A stretch of 60,852 nucleotides of DNA from Streptomyces rhizoryzae (GCF_023155275.1 NZ_JALMUV010000049.1:1-60852); one strand, 5' to 3'; positions 1 to 9,567 are shown, numbered from the stretch's first letter. Numbers and translations are program-made. Notes: generated by a model from the letters alone, not told the origin.

Positions 1-15
1 TCCGCCGAAGGCGGA
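1..15. repeat. short perfect hairpin at window edge
   Basis: A 6-bp inverted repeat (TCCGCC, 3-nt loop GAA, GGCGGA) lies 45 bp beyond the stop codon of the APC transporter gene. There is no T-tract, which is usual for Streptomyces terminators, so it could be the terminator of that gene or of a gene outside the window. Confidence 0.35.
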
Positions 16-59
16 AAGACAGACACCCCCACGGCGGGACAGCCGACCACGTACGTGAC

Positions 60-1934
60 CTACGGCGTCAGCCGAAACCGCAGGCGGCAGATCACCGCAT
101 CCGTATCCCGCCGCACCGCGTGGGCCACCACGCCGCCCCGCTGGTTCTGGAGCAGCCGCTGCCACACGTGGGCGGGTTCGGCCTCGGGGATCAGGACGGT
201 GATCCGGGCGTCGGGGCGGCGGGCCGCCAGGGCGCGGACGTAGGAGGCGAGGGGGCGGCCCAGGGAGCGGGTGGCGGAGGGGAGTTCGAGCAGGTCCACG
301 CCGGGGTTCCACAGTTCCCAGTCGCGGCGCAGGGCCTCGGCGGCGGAGCGGTCCTCGGGGGCGTCGTGGGTGACGGTGACGGCGATCACCTCGTCGCCCA
401 GGGAGACCGCGGCGCCCAGCGCCTCGCCGGTGAGCCGGGACAGGTGGGAGACCGGGACGACGACCAGGGAGCGGGTGCGGTGCGGCGGCTCCGGGACCCG
501 GCCGAGGCCGAGGCGGTCCGCGATCCGCCCGTAGGCGCGGTGGACGGCCTCGAAGGTGAGGACCAGCAGGGGCAGCGCGAGGACGATCAGCCAGGCGCCG
601 TCGGTGAACTTGGTGGCGGTCACGACCACCGCGGACGCGGCGGTGAGCAGCGCGCCGGAGCCGTTGAGCAGCGCCTTGCCGGCCCACCCGGCGGACCGCC
701 GGCGGTACCAGTGGCGGACCATGCCGGCCTGGCAGAGGGTGAAGCCGACGAACACGCCGATGGCGAAGAGCGGGACGAGGGTGTTGACGTCGCCGCCGGA
801 GAGGATCAGCAGCAGTGCGGCGGCCGCGGCCAGGGCCAGGACGCCGTGCCGGTGCACCTGGCGGTCGGCCTTGAGGCCGAAGACGTGCGGCAGGTAGTTG
901 TCGCGGGCCAGCAGGCCCATCAGGACCGGCAGCCCGCCGAAGGAGGTGTTGGCGGCCAGCGCGAGCAGCACCACGGTGGCGAACTGGACGAGGTAGAAGG
1001 CCCCGTTGTGGCCGAACGAGGCGTCGGCGAGCTGGGCGAGGACGGTGACGCCCTCGACGGGCTGGAGGTGGAAGCGGCCGATCAGCAGCGACAGGCCGAT
1101 CAGCATGGCGCCGAGCAGCGCGCCGAGCGCGACCTCGGTGCGCTGGGCGCGGCGGGCGGCCGGGGCACGGAAGGACGGTACGGCGTTGGCGACCGCCTCC
1201 ACGCCGGTCAGCGCCGAGCAGCCGGAGGCGAACGCCCGGAGCAGCAGCAGCGCGCCGACGGAGGTGGCGTGCTGGGCGAGGACGGAGGGGTGGCCGGCGG
1301 CGGTGGCGGTGGAGGCCGGGGCGTCCCGGAACAGCCCGACCGCGATCATGGCCAGCACCGCGCCCACGAAGACGGCGGTGGGCAGCAGGAACGCCCGGGC
1401 CGAGTCGGCGATCCCGCGCAGGTTGACCGCGGTCACCAGGACCAGCACGGCCAGGCAGATCCACAGCCGCTGGCCGTAGAGGGCGGGGAAGGCGGAGGTG
1501 AGGGCGGCGACGCCGGCGGTCACCGAGACGGCGACGTTGAGGACGTAGTCCAGGACGAGGGAGGCGGCGGCGACCAGGGCCGGGCGCCGGCCCAGGTGGG
1601 TCCGGGCGACGGCGTAGGAGCCGCCGCCGTCCGGGAACGCGGCGATGACCTGCCGGTAGGAGGCCACCAGGACGGCCAGGAGGACGGCGATGGCGAGGGT
1701 GACCGGGAGGGTGAAGCCGAGGCCGTGGGCGCCGGCCGCGGCCAGGACCAGCACGATCGACTCCGGCCCGTACGCGACGGAGGCCATCGCGTCCAGGGAG
1801 AGCGCGGCCAGGCCCTGGAGGGCGGTGAGGCGGTGCCGGTCGGTGGTGGCGGCCGGGTCCGGGGCGGCGGCGCCGGTGGCGGGCGCCGGGGGCGGCTGCT
1901 CGGGCCGGTTGGCGGGCTGCGACACCGTGGACAT
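60..1934 (-). CDS. APC-superfamily permease, KimA-like
   Basis: This 624-aa integral membrane protein of the amino acid-polyamine-organocation superfamily has a hydrophilic Pro/Ala-rich N-terminus of about 35 residues. About 12 hydrophobic segments follow (roughly residues 40-465), opening with the helix-1 signature SLDAMASVAYGPE, and then a soluble C-terminal domain of about 150 residues. That architecture matches KimA/YdaO-type high-affinity K+ importers better than plain amino acid permeases, whose C-termini are short. The substrate is inferred; amino acid transport cannot be excluded. It is transcribed alone on the minus strand. The ATG at 1934 is preceded by a purine-rich GGAGGTACG stretch on the coding strand. 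Confidence 0.8.
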   Translation of the reverse strand: MSTVSQPANRPEQPPPAPATGAAAPDPAATTDRHRLTALQGLAALSLDAMASVAYGPESIVLVLAAAGAHGLGFTLPVTLAIAVLLAVLVASYRQVIAAFPDGGGSYAVARTHLGRRPALVAAASLVLDYVLNVAVSVTAGVAALTSAFPALYGQRLWICLAVLVLVTAVNLRGIADSARAFLLPTAVFVGAVLAMIAVGLFRDAPASTATAAGHPSVLAQHATSVGALLLLRAFASGCSALTGVEAVANAVPSFRAPAARRAQRTEVALGALLGAMLIGLSLLIGRFHLQPVEGVTVLAQLADASFGHNGAFYLVQFATVVLLALAANTSFGGLPVLMGLLARDNYLPHVFGLKADRQVHRHGVLALAAAAALLLILSGGDVNTLVPLFAIGVFVGFTLCQAGMVRHWYRRRSAGWAGKALLNGSGALLTAASAVVVTATKFTDGAWLIVLALPLLVLTFEAVHRAYGRIADRLGLGRVPEPPHRTRSLVVVPVSHLSRLTGEALGAAVSLGDEVIAVTVTHDAPEDRSAAEALRRDWELWNPGVDLLELPSATRSLGRPLASYVRALAARRPDARITVLIPEAEPAHVWQRLLQNQRGGVVAHAVRRDTDAVICRLRFRLTP

Positions 1935-2113
1935 CGTGGGGCGTACCTCCGTGCGGCACGGGTGGGACCAGCCCAGCGTGCGGGGCCCGGCGGCGGCCCG
2001 CGAGCGGCCTTGGCGCGGCCTTGGCGGGGCACCCGGTGATCTTCACGGGATCTTGACGGCGGGCGGCGGGCCGCGCGCCGGTCACCCGGTGCGCGCGCCC
2101 GCCGGAGAGGCCC

Positions 2114-3046
2114 TCACGCCCCGGCGAGCGGGAACCGTACGCCGGTCAGCTCCTCGGACGCCGTCCACAGCCGGGCGGCGGTGCGGGCGTCGGTGGTCCA
2201 CGGGGCGCGGAACGAGCGGGCCGGGGCGCCGCGCAGGCCGCTGCGCGGCCCGATGAAGGCGTCCGGCCGCATGTGCGGGGCGGTGGCCGCGCACAGGGTG
2301 CCCAGCGCGCCGCCCTCGGCGGGCTGCGCGATCAGCCGGTTGCCCAGCTCCGCCAGGCGCTCGGCGGCCTTGCGGTCCTCCATCCGCACGCCGGCCGTCT
2401 GGAGGTTGGTGGCCGCGTAGCCGGGGTGCGCGGCGGCCGCGACGACCCCGGACCCGGCCGCGGCCAGCCGTCGGGCCAGCTCGTGGGTGAACAGCAGGTT
2501 GGCGCTCTTGGAGCGGCCGTAGGCGCGCCACCGGTGGTATCCGCGCTCGGCGTTGAGGTCGGTGAGGTCCACGTTGGCCGCCAGGTGCAGCATGCTGGAG
2601 ACCGTGACGACCCGCGCCCCGGGGGTGGCCAGCAGCTTGGGCAGCAGCAGGCCGGTGAGCGCGAAGTGGCCCAGGTGGTTGGTGCCGAACTGCATCTCGA
2701 AGCCGTCCGCGGTGGTGCGGTACGGCAGCGCCATCACCCCGGCGTTGTTGATCAGCAGGTCGAGCCGGTCGCCGCAGAAGTCGGCCAGGCCGTCGGCGAA
2801 GTGCCGGACGGATGCCAGGTCGGCCAGGTCCAGCGGCCGGAACTCCGCCTCGGCGGTGGGTACTTCGGCGCGCAGCCGGGCCAGCGCCGCGGTGCCGCGC
2901 CCGGTGCTGCGGCAGGCGAGCACCACCCGGGCGCCGCGCCGGGCCAGTTCGCGGGCGGTGACGTAGCCCAGACCGCTGTTGGCGCCGGTGACGACGGCCG
3001 CGCGGCCGGTCTGGTCGGGGATGTGGCTGGTGTTCCACCGGGTCAC
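2114..3046 (-). CDS. short-chain dehydrogenase/reductase
   Basis: A 310-aa classical SDR-like oxidoreductase using NAD(P)H. It has the nucleotide-binding motif TGANSGLG at residues 20-27, NNAG at 100-103, the active-site serine around 150-151, and the catalytic pair Y176/K180 in YGRSK. The long C-terminal extension and the AHPGY segment resemble the retinol-dehydrogenase/protochlorophyllide-reductase-like SDRs common in Streptomyces. The substrate cannot be read from the sequence. It is a monocistronic minus-strand gene just downstream of nirD, separated by 31 bp, so read-through from the nitrite reductase operon is possible. Confidence 0.85.
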   Translation of the reverse strand: MTRWNTSHIPDQTGRAAVVTGANSGLGYVTARELARRGARVVLACRSTGRGTAALARLRAEVPTAEAEFRPLDLADLASVRHFADGLADFCGDRLDLLINNAGVMALPYRTTADGFEMQFGTNHLGHFALTGLLLPKLLATPGARVVTVSSMLHLAANVDLTDLNAERGYHRWRAYGRSKSANLLFTHELARRLAAAGSGVVAAAAHPGYAATNLQTAGVRMEDRKAAERLAELGNRLIAQPAEGGALGTLCAATAPHMRPDAFIGPRSGLRGAPARSFRAPWTTDARTAARLWTASEELTGVRFPLAGA

Positions 3047-3077
3047 GCCGTTACTCCTCGGTAGGGGGTCACCCAGC

Positions 3078-3449
3078 CTACGCCCGGCCGTCCGCAGGCC
3101 GGGTCCGCACCCGGTAGGCCGCCACCCGCACCGACGGGTCGTCCAGGCACTCCCCGGTCCGCAGGTCGAACCGCTGCTTGAGCAGCGGCGACGCCACGAA
3201 CGGGCGGCCCCGGTCGGTGCCGGTCAGGCCGCGGGCGAGGACCGCGGCGCCGGTGAACGGGTCGCGGTTGCCGATCGCGTAGAGCCGGCCGTGCCGGTCG
3301 CGGAACACCGCCGCCTGCCGGCCGTCCGGCAGCAGGGCCGCGACGCCCCGGCCGGGGACCAGCGCGGCCAGCGCGCAGACGGGCAACCACCCCCCGCCGA
3401 CGTCGAGTTGGACCTCCAGGCCGGTCTTCTCGGGTGCGGTGGTCGTCAT
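3078..3449 (-). CDS. nirD: nitrite reductase (NADH) small subunit
   Basis: A 123-aa small subunit of assimilatory NADH-dependent nitrite reductase, with the NirD-type Rieske-like beta fold. The Cys/His pairs of a true Rieske cluster are absent, as is normal for NirD; key segments are VFRDRHGRLYAIGNRDP and SPLLKQRFDL. The start ATG (3447-3449) overlaps the nirB stop as ATGA, so the pair is translationally coupled. A longer frame extends upstream through nirB, but the coupled ATG followed by the recognisable NirD sequence fixes the start. It acts in the cytoplasm with NirB to reduce nitrite to ammonium. Confidence 0.9.
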   Translation of the reverse strand: MTTTAPEKTGLEVQLDVGGGWLPVCALAALVPGRGVAALLPDGRQAAVFRDRHGRLYAIGNRDPFTGAAVLARGLTGTDRGRPFVASPLLKQRFDLRTGECLDDPSVRVAAYRVRTRPADGRA

Positions 3450-6019
3450 CGGGTGCTCCCTTCCAGCAGGACGTCCTCGGTGGGCCGCCGGCCGATGTCC
3501 AGCAGCGGCAGGTCGGGCTTGATCTGGTCGCGTTCGGGGACGAAGCCGACGACCGGGTCGGGGGTGTCCGGGGCGTTCACGAAGGACACGAACCGGGCCA
3601 GCTTCGCGGGGTCGTCGAGGGTCTGCGCCCACTCGTCGCGGTAGTGCGCCACGTGGGCCGCCATCAGCGCCTCCAGTTCGGCGCACAGGCCGAGCGCGTC
3701 GCGGACCACCACGTCCCGGACGTGGTCCAGCCCGCCCGGGATCCGTTCCAGCCAGGCGCTGGTGCGCTCCAGCCGGTCGGCGGTGCGGATGTAGAACATC
3801 AGGAACCGGTCGATCAGCCGCACCAGTTCCGCGTCGGAGAGGTCCTGGGCGAGCAGGTCCGCGTGGCGCGGGGTGGCGCCGCCGTTGCCGCCGACGTAGA
3901 GGTTCCAGCCGCCGGCGGTGGCGATCACGCCGAAGTCCTTGGAGCGGGCCTCGGCGCACTCCCGGGCACAGCCGGACACCGCCGCCTTCAGCTTGTGCGG
4001 GGCCCGCAGCCCGCGGTAGCGCAGCTCCAGGTCGATCGCCATGCGCACCGAGTCCTGGACGCCGTAGCGGCACCAGGTCCGCCCCACGCAGGACTTCACG
4101 GTCCGCAGCGACTTGCCGTACGCGTGCCCGGACTCGAAGCCGGCGTCCACCAGGCGGGCCCAGATCCGCGGCAGCTGCTCGACCCGGGCGCCGAAGAGGT
4201 CGATCCGCTGCCCGCCGGTGATCTTGGTGTAGAGCCCGAAGTCGCGCGCCACCTCGCCGATCACGATGAGCTTGTCGGGGGTGATCTCGCCGCCCGGGAT
4301 GCGCGGCACGACCGAATAGGAGCCGTTCTTCTGGAGGTTGGCCAGGAAGTGGTCGTTGGTGTCCTGGAGCGCGGCCTGCTCGCCGTCCAGGACGTGGCCG
4401 TCCGCGCCGATCGACGGGGCGAGCGAGGCGATGATGGAGGCGACCGCCGGTTTGCACACCTCGCAGCCGTCCCCGCCGCGCGCCGCCGCGTGCCCGTGCT
4501 CGTCGAGCAGCTGCGCGAACGCGGTGATCCGCTTGACCCGCACGATCTCGTACAGCTCCTGGCGGCCGTGCGGGAAGCAGCCGCACAGCCCCGCGTCCCC
4601 GGACTCCGGCAGCAGCTGCCCGACGAGCTTGACGCAGCCGCCGCAGCCGGTGCCGGCCTTGGTGCAGCGCTTGACCTCGGCCAGGGTGTGGTGCGCCTGG
4701 ATCGCCTCCTTGGTGACGTTGTGGCAGGAGCAGATGACCGCGTCGCCGGGCAGCGCGTCCGGGCCGAGCTGCGCCGGGGCCCCCGCGCCGGCCGGCAGCA
4801 CCAGCTGCTCGGCCGCGACCGGCGGCACCGAGCCGGTCAGCGCCCGCAGCGTGCCGTACGCCTCCGCGTCGCCGACCAGCACCCCGCCGAGCAGGGTGCC
4901 GTCCGCCCCGATGACGAGCTTCTTGTACAGGCCCGCCCGGGAGTCGGCGTAGACCACGTCCAGGCAGTCCGGGGCGGTGCCGTGCGCGTCGCCGAAGGAC
5001 GCGACGTCCACGCCGAGCAGCTTGAGTTTGGTGGACAGGTCGGCGCCGGTGAAGGCGGCGTCGTCCCCGGCGAGCGCGGCGGCCGCCGCCGCGGCCATCT
5101 CGTAGCCGGGGGCCACCAGCCCGTACACCCGGCCGTCGGCGGCCTGCGCGCACTCGCCGATGGCGAACACCCGCGGGTCGGTGACCGAGCGGCACTGCGC
5201 ATCGACGGTGACGCCGCCGCGCTCGCCGACCGCCAGCCCGCAGTCCCGGGCCAGCTGGTCGCGCGGCCGGACACCGGCCGAGAACACCACCAGGTCGGTG
5301 GCCAGTTCGCCGCCGTCGGACAGCCGCATCGCGGTGACCGCGCCGTCCGGTCCGGCGGTGATCTCCTGGGTGCCGGTGCCGGTGTGCACGGTCAGGCCCA
5401 GGCCCTCGACGGTGCGCAGCAGCGCCGCGCCGCCGCCCTCGTCGACCTGCACCGGCATCAGCCGCGGGGCGAACTCCACGATGTGGGTGTCCAGTCCGAG
5501 CCCCTGGAGCGCGCCGGCCGCCTCCAGGCCGAGCAGGCCGCCGCCGACCACCGCGCCGGTCTTCGCCCCGCGCTTCGCGTACGCCTCGATGGCGAGCAGG
5601 TCCTCGATGGTGCGGTAGACGAAGCAGCCCTGCGCGTCCCGGCCCGGCACCGGCGGGACGAACGGCGCCGAGCCGGTGGCCAGCACCAGGGTGTCGTAGC
5701 CGACGGTCAGTCCGGAGCGGGCGGTGACCCGGCGCGCGGCCCGGTCGATGTGCGCGGCCGGGTCGTCCAGGCGCAGTTCGATGCCGTGGTCGCGCAGGAA
5801 CGCCGGGTCCGTCAGACCGAGCTCCTGCGGGGTGGTGCCGGAGAAGTACGAGGTGAGCCGGACCCGGTCGTACGCCGGCCGTGGCTCCTCGGCGAACACG
5901 ACCACCCGGTGGGTGGCGGTCAGGCCGCGCCCGGCGAGCGCTTCGAGGAAGCGCTGGCCGACCATGCCGTGCCCGATGAGCACGAGCGTGGGCCGCTCGG
6001 GGAAAGCCGTCGTGGGCAT
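3446..6019 (-). CDS. nirB: nitrite reductase (NADH) large subunit
   Basis: An 857-aa flavo-iron-sulfur sirohaem enzyme that reduces nitrite to ammonium with NAD(P)H. Domains in order: FAD/NAD(P) disulfide-reductase-like module (about 10-330, with GGGLLGLEAAGAL near 159-171); BFD-like [2Fe-2S] domain with C430, C432, C459 and C462; sirohaem half-domain; and the [4Fe-4S]/sirohaem ligands C644, C650, C684 and C688 in SCVGRTWC and SGCARECAEA. All expected ligands are present and the length is normal. The ATG at 6019 overlaps the upstream oxidoreductase stop (ATGA), and the 3' end overlaps nirD the same way. Sirohaem supply fits the sirohydrochlorin chelatase gene at 21563. Confidence 0.95.
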   Translation of the reverse strand: MPTTAFPERPTLVLIGHGMVGQRFLEALAGRGLTATHRVVVFAEEPRPAYDRVRLTSYFSGTTPQELGLTDPAFLRDHGIELRLDDPAAHIDRAARRVTARSGLTVGYDTLVLATGSAPFVPPVPGRDAQGCFVYRTIEDLLAIEAYAKRGAKTGAVVGGGLLGLEAAGALQGLGLDTHIVEFAPRLMPVQVDEGGGAALLRTVEGLGLTVHTGTGTQEITAGPDGAVTAMRLSDGGELATDLVVFSAGVRPRDQLARDCGLAVGERGGVTVDAQCRSVTDPRVFAIGECAQAADGRVYGLVAPGYEMAAAAAAALAGDDAAFTGADLSTKLKLLGVDVASFGDAHGTAPDCLDVVYADSRAGLYKKLVIGADGTLLGGVLVGDAEAYGTLRALTGSVPPVAAEQLVLPAGAGAPAQLGPDALPGDAVICSCHNVTKEAIQAHHTLAEVKRCTKAGTGCGGCVKLVGQLLPESGDAGLCGCFPHGRQELYEIVRVKRITAFAQLLDEHGHAAARGGDGCEVCKPAVASIIASLAPSIGADGHVLDGEQAALQDTNDHFLANLQKNGSYSVVPRIPGGEITPDKLIVIGEVARDFGLYTKITGGQRIDLFGARVEQLPRIWARLVDAGFESGHAYGKSLRTVKSCVGRTWCRYGVQDSVRMAIDLELRYRGLRAPHKLKAAVSGCARECAEARSKDFGVIATAGGWNLYVGGNGGATPRHADLLAQDLSDAELVRLIDRFLMFYIRTADRLERTSAWLERIPGGLDHVRDVVVRDALGLCAELEALMAAHVAHYRDEWAQTLDDPAKLARFVSFVNAPDTPDPVVGFVPERDQIKPDLPLLDIGRRPTEDVLLEGSTR

Positions 6020-7365
6020 CAGGAGCCTCCGTCGTCGGTGAGCAGGTGGAGCAGGGGCCCGCGGTCCGCGGGGAGCGGTTCGGTGCCCTCCCAGGCCCGG
6101 GCGAGCGCGCCGACGCTGCCGAGCGCGCCGACCAGCACCCCGCCGACCAGCCGGTCGCCGCGCACGACGACCTTGCGGTAGGTGCCGCGGGTGGGGTCGG
6201 AGAGCCGGGCCACGTCGTCGCCGGGGCGCGGTACGGGGTCGCCGAACGCGGCGAGGTCGAGGAAGCCGTCGCCGGACAGGGTCAGCCGGGTCAGGGACCG
6301 GGTGCCGGTGTAGCGGGCGCGGCCGTCGCCGGTCAGGACGCCGGCGAGCACATCGGCCTGTTCCAGGGCGGGCGTCGCCAGGCCGTAGACGGTGCCGTCG
6401 TGCTCGGCGCAGTCCCCGAGGGCGTGGATGCGCGGGTCGCTGGTGCGCAGCGCGCCGTCCACCCGGATGCCGGTGCCGACCGCCAGGCCGGCGGCCCGCG
6501 CCAGGCCGGTGCGCGGGCGGGCCCCGCAGGCCGCCACGACCAGGGCGGCGGGGTGCGGCGGCCCGCCGGCCAGGGCGACGGCGGTCACCCGGCGCGCCCG
6601 CGGCGCCCCGGGGGCGGGGGCCGGCCGGGTGCGGACGGCGCCGACCGGGCACCCGGTGCGGACCTCGACGCCGAGCCCGGTGAGGTGGTCCCGGAGCAGC
6701 GCCGCCGCCTCGGGATCCAGCTGACGGTGCATCAGATGCGGGTGCCGCTCGGCCAGCAGGACCCGGGCCCCGCGCCCGGCCAGCGCCCGGGCGGCCGAGA
6801 CCCCCAGCGGCCCGCCGCCGACCACCACCGCCGGCAGTCCGGGCCGGACCGCCGAGGCCAGCGCGGTGCAGTCGTCCAGGGTGCGCAGCGGCCGCAGCCC
6901 GTCCGGCAGCTCCGGCCGCCCCGCGGCGGGCACCCCGGGCAGCGGCGGCAGCACCGGACGCGCGCCGGTGGCCAGCACCAGCACGTCGTACCCGGTCTCC
7001 CGGCCGTCCCCGGTCCGCACCCGCCGCGCCGCCCGGTCGATCCGGACCGCCCGGACGCCGCCGCGCCACTCGGCCCCGTTGCCGGGCGCCGGCAGTGCGA
7101 TGACCCGGGGCGGGTAGCGGCCGGCCAGCACCTCGGTGAGCAGCACCCGGTTGTACGGCGGGTGCGGCTCCTCGGCGAGGACGGTGATCCGCAGCGGGGC
7201 GGATCCGGGGACGCGGCCGGGGCCGTCCGGCGCGGCGGTCAGCCGGTGCACGAGCCGGGCGGCGGCCATCCCGCCGCCGATCACCACCACCCGCACCGGG
7301 GCGCGGCCAGGGCGCGCAGCGGCCGCCGGAGCGGCACCGGTGGGCGGTATGCCGGTCACTGTCAT
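6019..7365 (-). CDS. FAD-dependent NAD(P)H oxidoreductase of the nir operon
   Basis: This 448-aa pyridine nucleotide-disulfide oxidoreductase-fold protein is the first gene of the nirBD transcript. It has an N-terminal FAD dinucleotide-binding motif (VVVIGGGMAAARL near 26-38), an ATGARPVLPP segment, a central NAD(P)-binding GGGPLGVSAARAL, and the FAD-binding HALGDCAEH. It resembles the N-terminal flavin module of NirB without the iron-sulfur and sirohaem domains, so it looks like a paralogue of that module. It probably supplies electrons to nitrite or nitrate reductase; that role is inferred from the operon. A GlnR-like site lies 24 bp upstream of the start. Confidence 0.8.
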   Translation of the reverse strand: MTVTGIPPTGAAPAAAARPGRAPVRVVVIGGGMAAARLVHRLTAAPDGPGRVPGSAPLRITVLAEEPHPPYNRVLLTEVLAGRYPPRVIALPAPGNGAEWRGGVRAVRIDRAARRVRTGDGRETGYDVLVLATGARPVLPPLPGVPAAGRPELPDGLRPLRTLDDCTALASAVRPGLPAVVVGGGPLGVSAARALAGRGARVLLAERHPHLMHRQLDPEAAALLRDHLTGLGVEVRTGCPVGAVRTRPAPAPGAPRARRVTAVALAGGPPHPAALVVAACGARPRTGLARAAGLAVGTGIRVDGALRTSDPRIHALGDCAEHDGTVYGLATPALEQADVLAGVLTGDGRARYTGTRSLTRLTLSGDGFLDLAAFGDPVPRPGDDVARLSDPTRGTYRKVVVRGDRLVGGVLVGALGSVGALARAWEGTEPLPADRGPLLHLLTDDGGS

Positions 7366-7388
7366 ACCCGCCAGCCTGCGACGCGCCT

Positions 7389-7426
7389 GTTACCTGTCCG
7401 CATCGTCCGTGTTTCGCCCGCGGAAC
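7389..7426 (-). promoter_or_regulatory. candidate GlnR operator for nirBD operon
   Basis: On the plus strand, pentamers GTTAC, GCATC, GTTTC and GGAAC are each separated by exactly 6 bp. On the coding strand this reads GTTCC-n6-GAAAC-n6-GATGC-n6-GTAAC. GlnR sites in Streptomyces are described as alternating GTnAC and GAAAC half-sites with 6-bp spacers. The position just upstream of a nitrite reductase operon fits. The two outer half-sites deviate from consensus. Confidence 0.55.
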
Positions 7427-7548
7427 GCGGACCTCAGCGGCGGGGGCCCGTCCCTGTGAGGGAAACCGGGGCCGGCGGCGGGCAGGCCGGGGGAGCAGGC
7501 GGTCAGGCGCCGCCGCCCCGGTCGGCGCCGCCTCCTACCGGGCCCGGT

Positions 7549-9561
7549 TCACGGGGCCGGGGTGTTGACCTGGGCCGGGCACAGGCGCCGCGGGTGGGCG
7601 TCGCCGCGCAGCCGGGCGTCCACGCAGCCGCCCGGCAGCCCGTGGTACGCCGTGCCGCCGAAGTTGGCCGTCACCGTCAGCACCCCGTCCCCGAACACCG
7701 TCCGCTGCACGCTCCGGTCGCCCGTCAGCCACCGGAACGACGTCATCCGCTCGGTCCCCGCGGCCCGGTGCAGCGGCGCGAAGTACTGCTGCAACGCCGC
7801 CAGTTCCTTCCCGTTCCGGGTCAGCGACGGCCCGTCCAGCACGAAGTTCAGCGGGGTGTTGGAGAGCATCGCCAGCAGCGCCCGGGTGGTCTTCTGCGCC
7901 GGCAGCTTGTCGTACGACAGCTCCCAGCGCTCCACGTTGACCAGCGAGCCGTGCAGCGCGGTCTCGTAGAGCGGCACCCGGTACTTCGGGTCGTACATGG
8001 CCGTGGCCAGCGCGGCCGGCAGGGCCACCGGCTGGAAGAAGTTCTTCGGCGCGTCCTGCGGGTAGTAGCCGCCCCAGGTGCCCTTGTCGCGCTCCAGCGC
8101 CCACAGGCCGTCCGCGGTCGGCGTCGCCGAGCCGTGGTCGAAGGCGAGCACGCCGTTGGCCCACGGCTGCGCGGACTCCGACCCGAGCACGAAGCCGCGG
8201 GCCAGCCGCCGCATCCGGGCCAGCCGGTTCGCCCGGTCGCCGGCCTTGGTCATGGTGTGCTCCGGCGCGTGGTCGCGGAAGACCTCGCCGGTCGCGTCCA
8301 CGTCCAGGAAGTAGCTGTCCGCCCCGTTGGCGGTCATCGCCCGGGTCCGGTCCGCCAGGTAGTGGCGCGACGGCTCCGCCTGCTCGAACGCCTGCGAACT
8401 CAGGTAGCACCCGCGCCCCCCGAACCCGCTCTCCGCCGACCCGTCCGCCTTCCGCACGCAGAAGTCCGGGTACACCGTCCCCGGCCACGCCGAGGTGGGG
8501 CTGTCCGCCGTCTTCGGGTCCTGGCCGTTGGCGAACGAGTCGTACGGCCCGACGAGGTACCCCGCCTGCTTCGCCGCCCGCACCGCCGCCGCGTCCATCG
8601 GGTCCGGCCCCGCGTCGTAGCCCAGCCACATCCGGTCCACGCCCAGCTTCCGCAGCCGCGCCACCCCGGCCGCCGTGCGCGCCTCGCCCCACACGTACGC
8701 GTGAAACGCCCCCAGCAGCTTCCCGTTCGCCGGGTTCCGCGCGATCTTCCGCGCCAGGCTGCCCAGTTGGCCGCGGTCCGCCAGGTACGCCCGGTAGTCC
8801 GCCGCCGGCGCGACCGGGTCCCCGTCCGTCAGCGCGAACGACACCTCGTAGTCCGAGGTCCCCTCCCCGCCGCTGAAGTCGTGCGCCGCGGTCGCCCGCA
8901 GCGCGCCGCCCGCGGAGGTGAACGCCAGCGACGTCCCGAGGTCCGTCGGCGTCAGATAACTCACGCCGTGCCGCGGCCCGCCGGGCGCCGAGCCGGTGCC
9001 GTGCGGGCCACCGCCCGCGCTGCCCGTCGAGAACCCCCACAGCGGCAGCGCCAGATCGGCCCCCACGTCCACCGTGCTCCCGGCCAGCCCGCCCGGCCCG
9101 GAGTTCCAGAACGCGTCCCGCACCGGGATGTCCAGCCCCTCCCCGCGCGGCAACTGGAGGTCGGAGGCGGCCCGGTCGGTCCCGGTCACCGGCCAGCTGA
9201 CCTTCTGGTCCCGTTCCGCCCGCATCCTGACCCGCAACCGGCCGTCCGCCGCACTGACCGTCACCGTCAGGCCCTTGTCCGGATACGACCAGTGCGCCCC
9301 GCCGGCCGTCCGGGTCACCGGCCCGGGTGCCCCCAGCCCGCCGCCGGCCGCCTCGGACAGCACCAGCCGCGTCCCGTCCGCGGCCCGCGCGGTCACCGCC
9401 AGCGACGCGGTGTCCACGGTCGCACTCCCCCCGTTCACCGGCAGCGTCAACCGCCCACCCTGAAGCGTCCCCGCCTCCGCCCTCCCACACCCGGCCACCC
9501 CGAACGAAACAGCCGACAACGCCAACGACGCAGCAATCCCACGCATGAGCTTCGATGTCAT
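7549..9561 (-). CDS. secreted GH101/GH129-related glycoside hydrolase lipoprotein
   Basis: About 670 aa from the chosen ATG at 9561; an in-frame ATG two codons upstream is equally possible and neither has a clear ribosome binding site. Residues 1-25 are a lipoprotein signal peptide with lipobox VAGC (C25). A beta-rich N-terminal domain follows, then a TIM-barrel-like region with acidic motifs (MWLGYDAGPDPMDA, SYFLDVDATGEVF, LAFDHGSATP) resembling the glycosidases related to endo-alpha-N-acetylgalactosaminidases (Pfam Glyco_hydro_129). It probably acts outside the cell on a complex glycan. The family assignment is by motif impression and the substrate is unknown. It is monocistronic. Confidence 0.6.
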   Translation of the reverse strand: MTSKLMRGIAASLALSAVSFGVAGCGRAEAGTLQGGRLTLPVNGGSATVDTASLAVTARAADGTRLVLSEAAGGGLGAPGPVTRTAGGAHWSYPDKGLTVTVSAADGRLRVRMRAERDQKVSWPVTGTDRAASDLQLPRGEGLDIPVRDAFWNSGPGGLAGSTVDVGADLALPLWGFSTGSAGGGPHGTGSAPGGPRHGVSYLTPTDLGTSLAFTSAGGALRATAAHDFSGGEGTSDYEVSFALTDGDPVAPAADYRAYLADRGQLGSLARKIARNPANGKLLGAFHAYVWGEARTAAGVARLRKLGVDRMWLGYDAGPDPMDAAAVRAAKQAGYLVGPYDSFANGQDPKTADSPTSAWPGTVYPDFCVRKADGSAESGFGGRGCYLSSQAFEQAEPSRHYLADRTRAMTANGADSYFLDVDATGEVFRDHAPEHTMTKAGDRANRLARMRRLARGFVLGSESAQPWANGVLAFDHGSATPTADGLWALERDKGTWGGYYPQDAPKNFFQPVALPAALATAMYDPKYRVPLYETALHGSLVNVERWELSYDKLPAQKTTRALLAMLSNTPLNFVLDGPSLTRNGKELAALQQYFAPLHRAAGTERMTSFRWLTGDRSVQRTVFGDGVLTVTANFGGTAYHGLPGGCVDARLRGDAHPRRLCPAQVNTPAP

Positions 9562-9567
9562 GACCAT

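Noticed and set aside
120..2039. A 639-codon plus-strand open frame opposite the APC transporter
   Set aside because: Gly/Asp/Glu/Gln-rich composition of an antisense shadow of a high-GC gene; no motif and no ribosome site.
3434..6181. A 915-codon plus-strand open frame opposite nirB
   Set aside because: Mirror of the nirB codons with low-complexity composition; nirB on the minus strand has all catalytic ligands.
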